Assembly: GCF_018138715.1 (NCBI RefSeq)
Contig: NZ_JAGSHX010000006.1
Span: 4,712,001 to 4,776,000 of the forward strand
Direction of reading: 5' to 3'
From: Streptomyces asiaticus
Lineage (GTDB): Bacteria; Actinomycetota; Actinomycetes; Streptomycetales; Streptomycetaceae
Length of the DNA: 64,000 bases
A program made the position numbers and the translations under genes. This document shows, in pieces, positions 44,323 to 51,305 of the stretch (the first letter of the stretch is position 1; the number at the start of each line of letters is the position of its first letter). The notes under the pieces were generated by a model, which saw only the letters and a program-made list of their open reading frames with translations, was not told where the DNA came from and made no database searches.

Positions 44323-45021
44323 ATGGCAGGCACGGGCAGCGGTCGCGTCCTGGTGACGGATGACGACGCGGCCATCCGGCGGTCCCTGGAGCGCGGGCTG
44401 CGGCTCAACGGGTTCGCCGTGACCCTCGCGGACGGCGGCCACGCCGCGCTGGCCGCGCTGCGCGACGGGGCGCCCGATGTGGTGGTCCTGGACATCTCCA
44501 TGCCCGACCTCAGCGGGATCGAGGTGTGCCGCAGCCTGCGCGCGGACGGCAATGACGTGCCCGTCCTGATGCTGTCGGCCCTCGACGAGGTGGCCGACCG
44601 GGTGGCCGGGCTCCAGGCCGGGGGCGACGACTACCTCGTCAAGCCCTTCGCGCTCCAGGAGCTGGTGCTGCGGCTGCACGCCCTGCTGCGCCGCCGTCCG
44701 CCCGCCGCCACCGACCGGGTGCGGGCCGGTGCGCTGGAGATGGTGCCGGAGGCCCGGGAGGCATGGCTGGACGGGGTGGCGCTGCGGCTCACCCGGCGCG
44801 AGTTCGAGCTGCTGGACGTGTTCGCCCGGAACGCCGGGATCGTGCTCACCCGCGATCAGCTGCTGGATCGCGTCTGGGGCTATGACTTCGACGTCCGTAC
44901 GGACGCCGTGGACACCTTCGTCAGCTATCTGCGCCGCAAGCTGGAGGCGGGCGGCCGCCCGCGGATGCTGCACACGGTGCGCGGCGTGGGGTTCGTCCTG
45001 CGGCCCACCGAAGCGCGGTAA
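44323..45021 (+). CDS. OmpR-family response regulator, orphan
   Basis: Encodes 232 residues; GGAGGT precedes the ATG. Receiver domain (about 6-118) with acidic pair TDDDAAIRR, phospho-acceptor Asp in VVVLDISMPD, Thr/Ser switch LMLSALDE and Lys in YLVKPF, so it appears phosphorylatable. The C-terminal winged helix (about 140-228) has RREFELLDVFARN, DQLLDRVWG and TVRGVGFVLRP. No sensor kinase is adjacent. It is divergent from the LuxC/LuxE pair, a candidate target. A hairpin follows. Confidence 0.93.
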   Translation: MAGTGSGRVLVTDDDAAIRRSLERGLRLNGFAVTLADGGHAALAALRDGAPDVVVLDISMPDLSGIEVCRSLRADGNDVPVLMLSALDEVADRVAGLQAGGDDYLVKPFALQELVLRLHALLRRRPPAATDRVRAGALEMVPEAREAWLDGVALRLTRREFELLDVFARNAGIVLTRDQLLDRVWGYDFDVRTDAVDTFVSYLRRKLEAGGRPRMLHTVRGVGFVLRPTEAR

Positions 45022-45073
45022 CTCCGGTCCACAGAGTTTCCACAAAGAAGGTTCCTAGGTTTTCCCCAGTCCG

Positions 45074-45101
45074 GGACGGCCCGGCCCCTCCCCGGCCGTC
45101 C
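45074..45101 (+). terminator. Probable terminator after the response regulator
   Basis: 8-bp perfect inverted repeat GGACGGCC / GGCCGTCC with a 12-nt loop between the regulator stop and the next gene's ribosome site. Confidence 0.5.
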
Positions 45102-45125
45102 GGCTCCTAGGGAAGGAACAGCACC

Positions 45126-45593
45126 ATGCACCGTGGAAAGAGCGCCCTCGTGGCGTGCGCGGCCACCGCCGCCCTGCTCGGTCCGGTGGGCATCGCGGCG
45201 GCGGACGGCAGCGCCCCGGCCTCCGCACCGGCCGCCTCCCCCAGCGCGAAGGCGCCGAAGGGAGCGGGGGACGGCTCCCGGGGGCTGTGCAAGCGCGCCA
45301 AGCGGATCGACAAGCGGCTGGACCGCGCGCTGAAGCGGCTGAAGGGTCCGGCGACCGTCCGCGGGTCCGTGGCCCGGCTGACGAAGCGGGTCGAGCGGGC
45401 GAAGAAGGCGGACCACACCGAGGTCCAGACGTTCCTCAACCACAAGCTCACCTTCCGCAGGTCCCTCGTGCCGACGCTCGAGCAGCGGCAGAAGGACCTG
45501 GCGAAGGTCCAGAAGTGGTGCGCCGCGCGCGGCGAGGGCTCCGGCGGCGGTTCCGTCAGCGATTCCGGCGGCGACACGGAATCGGCCAAGTGA
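45126..45593 (+). CDS. Small secreted helical protein
   Basis: Encodes 155 residues with GGAAGGAAC upstream. Sec signal peptide (KSALVACAATAALLGPVGIAAA), a Ser/Ala/Pro linker, then a basic helical region (LCKRAKRIDKRLDRALKRLKG, LTKRVERAKKADHTEVQTFLNHKLTFRRSL, LEQRQKDLAKVQKWCAAR) that looks like a helical hairpin or coiled coil closed by two Cys. The C-terminus is Gly/Ser-rich. I do not recognise a named family. It overlaps the next gene at GTGA, so both are probably co-translated and exported together. Confidence 0.75.
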   Translation: MHRGKSALVACAATAALLGPVGIAAADGSAPASAPAASPSAKAPKGAGDGSRGLCKRAKRIDKRLDRALKRLKGPATVRGSVARLTKRVERAKKADHTEVQTFLNHKLTFRRSLVPTLEQRQKDLAKVQKWCAARGEGSGGGSVSDSGGDTESAK

Positions 45594-45835
45594 AGCGCGG
45601 CCCCTGGGCCGTGGCCGCCACGGCGCTGCTCTGCGCCGCGCTGGTCACCGGCTGCGGCGGCGGCAAGGGCGGTTCGGGCGGCTCGGACGACGCGGACGGC
45701 TCATCGGGGACGTCCGCCCCGTCGGCCACCGCACCGGCTCCGTCCGCCTCCGAGCCGGACGAGCTGAACAAGCTGGTGGACGACGCGGAGTCGGCGGCGA
45801 ACAGGGCGGACTCCGACGCGGCGAACGACAACTGA
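45590..45835 (+). CDS. Small lipoprotein
   Basis: Encodes 81 residues from a GTG overlapping the previous stop. A lipoprotein signal with lipobox LVTGC (Cys about residue 22) is followed by a disordered Gly/Ser/Asp/Ala/Pro tether and a short acidic helix ending DDAESAANRADSDAANDN. No functional family is evident. Tight coupling suggests it partners the helical secreted protein. A terminator follows. Confidence 0.7.
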   Translation: MKRGPWAVAATALLCAALVTGCGGGKGGSGGSDDADGSSGTSAPSATAPAPSASEPDELNKLVDDAESAANRADSDAANDN

Positions 45836-45845
45836 CCACGAGACG

Positions 45846-45880
45846 CGGGCCCCGGCGCGCCCCCATCGCGCCGGGACCCG
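45846..45880. terminator. Bidirectional terminator between convergent genes
   Basis: 14-bp inverted repeat (45846-45859 / 45867-45880, one mismatch) with a 7-nt loop between the lipoprotein gene and the convergent YbaY-like gene. Confidence 0.75.
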
Positions 45881-45884
45881 TCCG

Positions 45885-46229
45885 TCAGACGATCGTGACG
45901 GGGGCGATCAGACCCGCGGTGGATCCGGCCGGTACGGGGCCGGCCTCGGCGCTGACCAGATCGCCGTTCTCCAAGACCCCGGAGCCACTGACGTCCACAT
46001 GGACCCGCAGCCCGTAGTTGTCGCCCGGGACGAGCTCACCGGGGACGGTGACGCTGAACGGGACATGGCCGCCCGGGCTCAGCGGCACATCGGTGAGGAC
46101 CTGCGCGGCCACGATCGACTCGGGGGTGTCGGACCGGGACACGTTGCGCACCTCCACCACCACCCGCGCCGCCCGCCCGGCGGGGGCGTCGGGGGGCAGG
46201 GTCACGATGCCGCTGAGGACACTGCTCAT
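45885..46229 (-). CDS. YbaY/YscW-like small protein
   Basis: Encodes 114 residues matching the YscW/YbaY beta-sandwich pattern: SGIVTLPPDAPAGRAARVVVEVRNVS, a central VAAQVLTDVPLSPGGHVPFSVTVPG, and DNYGLRVHVDVSGSG. In this family the domain is usually a lipoprotein, but here no signal peptide or lipobox is present, so it appears cytosolic, as in other streptomycete members. No strong ribosome site; ATG at 46229 gives the full domain. Function unknown. Lies between a terminator and the sigma-CBM2 gene on the same strand. Confidence 0.75.
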   Translation of the reverse strand: MSSVLSGIVTLPPDAPAGRAARVVVEVRNVSRSDTPESIVAAQVLTDVPLSPGGHVPFSVTVPGELVPGDNYGLRVHVDVSGSGVLENGDLVSAEAGPVPAGSTAGLIAPVTIV

Positions 46230-46356
46230 TCCGGGATGGATTCCCCCGGGGACGGAGGTCTTGTTCCACCATCCGGGTGGGACCGCCGTTCGGGCCGGGG
46301 GAGCGGCGCCGTCAGTTCGCGCGTTCGGGCCAGGGGGGCCGGGTGGAGCGGCGCCG

Positions 46357-48126
46357 TCAGTCCGCGCAGGGGCGGCCGTTCAGGGTGAAGGAGCCGGGCG
46401 GCCGGTTGCCGTCGCTCCAGGAGCCGAGGAAACCCACGGAGAGGGAGCCACCGGCCTTGACCCGCTTGTTGTAGTCGGCCGCGGTGGCGGTCACCTTCGA
46501 GCCGTGCTGGGTGAAGTCCCCGTCCCACATCTGCGTCACCCGCTGGGAGTCGTGGAAGGTCCAGGTGATCCGCCAGCCGTTGAGGGATTCGCGGGAGGTG
46601 AGGGTGACGGCGGCCTGGAAGCCGTCGGGCCATTCGTTGACCAGCTGGAAACGGGCCGTGCAGTCGGCGTCGTCGCCGGGCTTCCGGCCGTCGGAGGGCG
46701 GTTTGCCGCCGTGGCCGGACGCGGAGCCGGAGCCGGAGTCGCCCTTGGAGGACGAGGCGGACGGGGAGGGGGAGCGCCCGGGCTTCTTCTGGTGCCCCTT
46801 GCCGGAGCCCTTTCCGTCCTTTCCGTCCTTCCCGCCCTTGCTCTTCGAGGGGCTGGGGGAGGCGGGGGCGCCGGGGTTGTACGGGGACGAGGTGGCGGGG
46901 GCCAGACTGCCGGGGGTCACCTCGGGGCCCATCGAACCGCCGGTTCGGTTGTCGGAGTCGGCGGCCGTTCTGGTCATCGCGACCAGTGCGGCGAGGGCGA
47001 CGACGGCGATCACCGCCAGGATGACCGTCGTACGGGCTCTGCGTAACCGGCGGCGGGCGGCGCGGTTCCGGACGACCCGGTGCCCCCCGGAGCGAGCCCC
47101 GCTCGCCCCATCGGCCCCGCCCGCGCCGGCTCTGCCGCCCGCGCCGGCTCTGCCCTCCACACCACCGGGCCGTCTGCTCCGCCGCGCCCCGATCGCGTCC
47201 AGGACCCGGTCGCGCAGCCGCTCCCACAGCGGGGCGCGGACCGCGTGCGCGGTGGGGGCCGCGGCGCGGGCGCTCGGCGCGGCGCCCGGGGCCCGCTCGG
47301 CGAGCGCGCGGCGCCGCTTGAGGTAGAGATTCGCGCCCCAGCCGATGACCCCGCCCGCCAGCGCGCCGGGCAGCCCGGCGCCGTCCACATACATGCAGGT
47401 GGCGGCGTCCCGGCAGCTACGGCAACGGGCGAGGTGCTGCCACAGGTCGGCGGGCGAGGGGGAGTCGGGCGCCCGGGTGGCGGCGTCGAGCAGCTTGGCG
47501 TAGCTGCGGCACTCCTCGTCGGTGAGGGTGTCCACATGGGCGCGCTGACACCGTTCGCGGAAGGCCGCGCGGACCCGGGCGATCTCCTCGGTGGCGTACT
47601 CCGGGTCGTACCCCAGCTGCCGGGCCACCGCCTCCGTGGACCGCGCCTCCACCTCGACCAGCCACAGCAGCTCCCCGTCCGCCTCCGGCAGGTCCCGCAG
47701 CGCGCGCAGGGCGAGCGGCTGGTCCCGGGGCGGTGCGGCGAACCGGGCGGCGAGGTCGGAGGCCAGCCAGGTCCGCAGCTCCGGGTTGAGCCGGTCCCCG
47801 TGCCGGTGGGCGACCCAGTCGGCGGCGGTCTTCCGTACGGCGGTCAGAAAGAGCGGAAGCCACGGGAGGCGCTTGCCGAACCCCCGGGTACGGCGGTTGC
47901 GGGTCTCCCGGATGCCCCGCCGGAACGCCTCGGTGGCGAGCCGCATCCCGTCTTCCGGGGTGGTCGTGCACAGCTCCGCGTAATCGGCGACCGCGTCCCA
48001 GTACGCGCCCAGCAACGCCGTGGCGGAGGCCGCGCCATCGACATCCTCGCCGGGTGCCTCGGTGACCCCGCGGCGCGTCGGGGAGCCGTCCCCGGACGAT
48101 TCCCTGGGAGATGAGTGGTCGGGCAT
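46357..48126 (-). CDS. Sigma-like/zinc-finger/TM protein with extracellular CBM2
   Basis: Encodes 589 residues. About 35-215 resembles a divergent ECF-type sigma factor (helical segment like region 2, then LPEADGELLWLVEVEARS and AVARQLGYDPEYATEEIARVR like region 4). Next comes an anti-sigma-like zinc motif (HLARCRSCRDAATC, about 235-250), a basic region, a TM helix (TTVILAVIAVVALAALVAM, about 365-385), a ~100-residue Pro/Ser/Gly/Lys tether, and a family 2 carbohydrate-binding module (about 487-589, with flanking Cys and Trp residues in NEWPDGF, GWRITWTF, QMWDGDF, GSWSDG). The layout implies a polysaccharide-sensing membrane regulator. GAGGAA lies upstream of the ATG. Confidence 0.85.
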   Translation of the reverse strand: MPDHSSPRESSGDGSPTRRGVTEAPGEDVDGAASATALLGAYWDAVADYAELCTTTPEDGMRLATEAFRRGIRETRNRRTRGFGKRLPWLPLFLTAVRKTAADWVAHRHGDRLNPELRTWLASDLAARFAAPPRDQPLALRALRDLPEADGELLWLVEVEARSTEAVARQLGYDPEYATEEIARVRAAFRERCQRAHVDTLTDEECRSYAKLLDAATRAPDSPSPADLWQHLARCRSCRDAATCMYVDGAGLPGALAGGVIGWGANLYLKRRRALAERAPGAAPSARAAAPTAHAVRAPLWERLRDRVLDAIGARRSRRPGGVEGRAGAGGRAGAGGADGASGARSGGHRVVRNRAARRRLRRARTTVILAVIAVVALAALVAMTRTAADSDNRTGGSMGPEVTPGSLAPATSSPYNPGAPASPSPSKSKGGKDGKDGKGSGKGHQKKPGRSPSPSASSSKGDSGSGSASGHGGKPPSDGRKPGDDADCTARFQLVNEWPDGFQAAVTLTSRESLNGWRITWTFHDSQRVTQMWDGDFTQHGSKVTATAADYNKRVKAGGSLSVGFLGSWSDGNRPPGSFTLNGRPCAD

Positions 48127-48424
48127 GGAGGCAATTCCTCACTCACGAACAGCGGCGCCCCCGCCGGGGGGCAACCCTCTCACAAAACGGGCCGCGGGAT
48201 GGTCAGCCAACAGCACAGCGATGCCTCGGAGTTGGGGATTCCCCTTACGGGGCGGGCCGAGCCTTTCACGCCGGTGACCTGGCTGACAAGAGACGAAGAG
48301 CAGTCCCCGCTTTGGAAGAGCAGCCACCTGACAGGCCGTGCGATCCGGCCGAATCAAGGTGAATAGTAGTCACGTTCACTGTCTCGTGCGACACAAAGGC
48401 CACACCCGCAAAAGGTATAGACCG

Positions 48425-48440
48425 CACAGTTCGCGCTGTG
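48425..48440. promoter_or_regulatory. Second CACAG-CTGTG palindrome
   Basis: CACAGTTCGCGCTGTG, 5-bp perfect arms, differing at two of 16 positions from the palindrome at 6859-6874. Like that one, it directly follows a -10-like hexamer (TATAGA). Confidence 0.45.
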
Positions 48441-48498
48441 AACTCCTGTGCGTTTTCGGTGACTTCCGGTGGGCCGATCCCCTCGTGCCGAGGGCTGT

Positions 48499-48524
48499 GC
48501 AGTGTGACATTGCACTGCTATCTT
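48499..48524 (+). promoter_or_regulatory. Candidate GntR operator and promoter of the hydroxyproline operon
   Basis: Inverted repeat GCAGTG / CACTGC with an 8-bp centre (48499-48504, 48513-48518), abutting TATCTT (48519-48524), a plausible -10 about 47 bp before the first gene. A GntR-family repressor encoded in the operon is the natural candidate to bind it. Confidence 0.5.
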
Positions 48525-48570
48525 CAAAGGGAAATCCGGTGGTCTGGTCCCCTCCCCCAGGAGGTTCCGC

Positions 48571-49482
48571 ATGCCCGATCTCTCCGCGCCCTGGCGTGGC
48601 GTTCATGTCGCCACGGCGCTTCCGTTCCATGACGATGACGAGTTGTCGGTCGACTACGAGGGTTACGCCGCCCATGTGCGGTTTCTCGCCGAGCACGGCT
48701 GTGACGGGGTGTGCCCCAATGGGTCGTTGGGGGAGTACCAGACCCTGACGGACGAGGAGCGGGCGCGGGTGGTGCGGGTGGCGGTGGAGGCGGCGCCAGA
48801 GGGGTTCGGGGTGATGCCGGGGGTGGCGGCGTACGGGGCGCTGGAGAGCCGGCGGTGGGCGGAGCAGGCGGGGGAGGCCGGGGCGCGGGCGGTGCTTGCG
48901 CTGCCGCCGAACAGCTACCGCGCCGACCGGGAGGCCGTGGTCGGCCACTACCGCGAGGTGGCGCGCGCCGGGCTGCCGGTGGTGGCGTACAACAACCCCC
49001 ATGACACCAAGGTCGACCTCACCCCGGAGCTCCTGGCCGAGCTGCACGGGGAGGGGCTGATCGTCGCGGTCAAGGAGTTCAGCGGGGATGTGCGGCGGGC
49101 GTACGAGATCGCCGAGCGCGCCCCCGGTCTTGATCTGCTGATCGGCGCCGATGACGTGCTGCTGGAGCTGGGGCTCGCCGGGGCCGTGGGGTGGATCGCC
49201 GGGTATCCGAACGCGATTCCCGACGCCACCGTGGAGCTGTACCGGCTCGCCACCTCCGGCGTCGGCGCGGATCTGGAGAAGGCGCTGCCGCTGTACCGGG
49301 CGCTGCATCCGCTGCTGCGCTGGGACTCCAGGACCGAGTTCGTCCAGGCCATCAAGGCGTCCATGGACCTCGCCGGGCTGCGTGGCGGAGCCTGCCGCCC
49401 GCCGCGCTCCCGGCTGGCCGGTGAGGTGGCGGCCCGGGTCGTCCGGGAGACCGAGACGGTGCTCGCGCTGGGGTACCGGTGA
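48571..49482 (+). CDS. DapA-family lyase, probable pyrroline-4-hydroxy-2-carboxylate deaminase
   Basis: Encodes 303 residues; AGGAGGT precedes the ATG. TIM-barrel of the dihydrodipicolinate synthase/NAL family: GCDGVCPNGSLGEYQTLTDEER, YNNPHDTKVDL with the conserved Tyr, and the Schiff-base Lys in VAVKEFSGD (residue 168). In hydroxyproline degradation, the DapA-like enzyme deaminates and dehydrates pyrroline-4-hydroxy-2-carboxylate to alpha-ketoglutarate semialdehyde. That assignment rests on the neighbouring epimerase and dehydrogenase genes; the sequence alone would also fit other DapA-like lyases. First gene of the operon. Confidence 0.88.
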   Translation: MPDLSAPWRGVHVATALPFHDDDELSVDYEGYAAHVRFLAEHGCDGVCPNGSLGEYQTLTDEERARVVRVAVEAAPEGFGVMPGVAAYGALESRRWAEQAGEAGARAVLALPPNSYRADREAVVGHYREVARAGLPVVAYNNPHDTKVDLTPELLAELHGEGLIVAVKEFSGDVRRAYEIAERAPGLDLLIGADDVLLELGLAGAVGWIAGYPNAIPDATVELYRLATSGVGADLEKALPLYRALHPLLRWDSRTEFVQAIKASMDLAGLRGGACRPPRSRLAGEVAARVVRETETVLALGYR

Positions 49483-49576
49483 GGGCCGCGTCGGTGGGGG
49501 CCGTGTCGGAGGGGGTCGCCGTACCGGTGCGGGTCGCCGTACCGGTGGGGGCCGGGGCACGGGGCAGGGGGCGTTC

Positions 49577-50578
49577 ATGAGGTCGCGGCGGGTGTTGCAC
49601 ACCGTGGAGTCCCACACCGAGGGCATGCCCACCCGGGTGGTCACCGGCGGGGTGGGGACGCTCCCGGGCGCGACCATGGCCGAGCGCAGGCAGTGGTTCA
49701 TCGAGCACCGCGACGATCTGCGCACCCTGCTGATGTACGAACCACGCGGCCACTCCGCGATGAGCGGGGCCATCCTCCAGCCGCCGACCCGGCCGGACGC
49801 GGATCACGGCGTGCTCTTCATCGAGGTGTCCGGGGTGCTGCCCATGTGCGGCCACGGCACCATCGGGGTGGCCACCGTGCTGGTCGAGACCGGGATGGTC
49901 GAGGTGCGGGAGCCGGTCACCACCATCCGCCTGGACACCCCGGCGGGCCTGGTGGTCGCGGAGGTCGCCGTGCGCGACGGGGCCGCCACCTCGGTGACGA
50001 TCCGGAACGTGGCCGCGTTCTGCCCGGCCACCGACCGTACGGTGCGGGTGCCCGGCTTCGGCGAGGTGCGCTACGACATCGCGTTCGGCGGCAACTTCTA
50101 CGCCATCGTGGAACTGGACGCCCTCGGGCTGCCCTTCGACCGGGCGGCCGGGCAGGAGCTGCTGACCGCCGGGCTGAAGATCATGGACGCGGTGAACGCG
50201 CAGGACCCGCCGCACCACCCCGAGCGGCCGGACATCACCGGCTGCCGCCATGTCTACCTCCAGGCCCCGGGTTCGACGGCGCGCCACTCCCGCCACGCGA
50301 TGGCCATCCACCCGGGCTGGTTCGACCGCTCCCCCTGCGGCACCGGCACCTCCGCGCGGATGGCGCAGCTGTACGCACGCGGTGAGCTGGGCCTCGGCGA
50401 GGAGTTCGTGAACGAGTCGTTCATCGGGACGCGGTTCATCGGGCGGCTGCTGGAGGAGACCACGGTGGCCGGGCTGCCCGCCGTCGTGCCCTCGATCACG
50501 GGGCGGGCGTGGGTCACCGGCACCGCTCAGTTCCATCTCGACCCCGAGGATCCGTTCCCGGCCGGGTTTCTGGTGTAG
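49577..50578 (+). CDS. 4-hydroxyproline 2-epimerase (proline racemase family)
   Basis: Encodes 333 residues; AGGGGG lies upstream of the ATG at 49577. Both catalytic Cys are present: MCGHGTIG (Cys91) and SPCGTGTSAR (Cys254), which distinguishes racemase/epimerases from the Cys/Thr dehydratases. Opening VLHTVESHTEGMPTRVVTGG is typical. It would convert trans-4-hydroxy-L-proline to cis-4-hydroxy-D-proline, the substrate of the dehydrogenase encoded further downstream. The 94-bp gap before it contains a short imperfect repeat (GTCGCCGTACCGGTG twice) and no gene. Confidence 0.93.
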   Translation: MRSRRVLHTVESHTEGMPTRVVTGGVGTLPGATMAERRQWFIEHRDDLRTLLMYEPRGHSAMSGAILQPPTRPDADHGVLFIEVSGVLPMCGHGTIGVATVLVETGMVEVREPVTTIRLDTPAGLVVAEVAVRDGAATSVTIRNVAAFCPATDRTVRVPGFGEVRYDIAFGGNFYAIVELDALGLPFDRAAGQELLTAGLKIMDAVNAQDPPHHPERPDITGCRHVYLQAPGSTARHSRHAMAIHPGWFDRSPCGTGTSARMAQLYARGELGLGEEFVNESFIGTRFIGRLLEETTVAGLPAVVPSITGRAWVTGTAQFHLDPEDPFPAGFLV

Positions 50579-50621
50579 AGAGCTTCTGGTGCAGAGAGGG
50601 GAGAACGGTGGTGGAAGGGAC

Positions 50622-51305
50622 ATGACCGGGTCCGCTTCCCGCGCCCGCGGCTCCAGTCTCGAGCCGCTCGGCAAGCGCGAGAGCCTGCGCGACCGGGTCA
50701 GAAACGCCCTGCGCGCGGGCATCATCTCCGGCGAACTCGCCCCCGGCGCCGTCTACTCGGCGCCCGCCCTCGGCGCCCGCTTCGACGTCTCCCCCACGCC
50801 CGTCCGCGAGGCGATGCTCGACCTGGTGAAGGAGGGGCTGGTGGTCTCGGTGCCCAACAAGGGGTTCCGGGTCACCGAGGTCTCGGAGCAGGACCTGGAC
50901 GACCTGGCGTCCATCCGTCTGCTCATCGAGCCGCCCACCGTACGGGAGGCCGTCCCGCGTATCCCGCCGGGGGAGCTGCCCGCGCTGCGGGAGCTGGCCC
51001 AGGCCATCGTGGACGCGGCCGAACGCGGCGACCTCATCGGCTATATCGAGGCCGACCGGGTCTTCCATCTCACCCTGCTCGGCCACGCCGGGAATCGGCG
51101 CCTGGTGGACGTGGTGTCCGAACTCCGCTCCCAGACCCGGCTGCTGGGGCTCATCCCGCTGCTGGAGAGCGGGCGGCTCGGCCAGTCGGCGGCCGAGCAC
51201 CACGCGCTTGTCGACCTCGTGGAGGCGGGGGACGCACGCGGCGCCGAGGCCATGACGCATCGCCATATCGGCCATGTGCGCGGGCTGTGGGCCGGTGGCC
51301 CGTGA
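50622..51305 (+). CDS. GntR/FadR-type regulator of the hydroxyproline operon
   Basis: Encodes 227 residues; GGAAGGGAC precedes the ATG at 50622. N-terminal GntR winged helix (about 20-88: RVRNALRAGIISGELAPGAVYSA, FDVSPTPVREAMLDLVKEGLV, NKGFRVTEV) and a C-terminal FCD ligand domain (EADRVFHLTLLGHAGNRRLVDVV, EHHALVDLVEAGDARGAEAM) with the metal-ligating Asp/His residues. Located inside the operon and overlapping the next gene at GTGA, so it probably autoregulates with hydroxyproline or an intermediate as inducer. Confidence 0.92.
   Translation: MTGSASRARGSSLEPLGKRESLRDRVRNALRAGIISGELAPGAVYSAPALGARFDVSPTPVREAMLDLVKEGLVVSVPNKGFRVTEVSEQDLDDLASIRLLIEPPTVREAVPRIPPGELPALRELAQAIVDAAERGDLIGYIEADRVFHLTLLGHAGNRRLVDVVSELRSQTRLLGLIPLLESGRLGQSAAEHHALVDLVEAGDARGAEAMTHRHIGHVRGLWAGGP

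Larger units (their letters stand above)
48127..48570. other. Divergent intergenic region, sigma-CBM2 / hydroxyproline operon
   Basis: 444 bp without a convincing gene. It contains a palindrome CACAGTTCGCGCTGTG (48425-48440) right after a -10-like TATAGA (48418-48423), a second palindrome next to TATCTT (48499-48524), and the AGGAGGT ribosome site of the deaminase gene at about 48560. The stretch 48150-48340 shows no clear structure. Short ORFs here lack coding-like character. Confidence 0.6.

Noticed and set aside
48438..48632. 64-codon ORF in the divergent region before the deaminase gene
   Set aside because: Starts inside a palindrome, lacks a ribosome site and runs out of frame into the deaminase gene; not coding-like.
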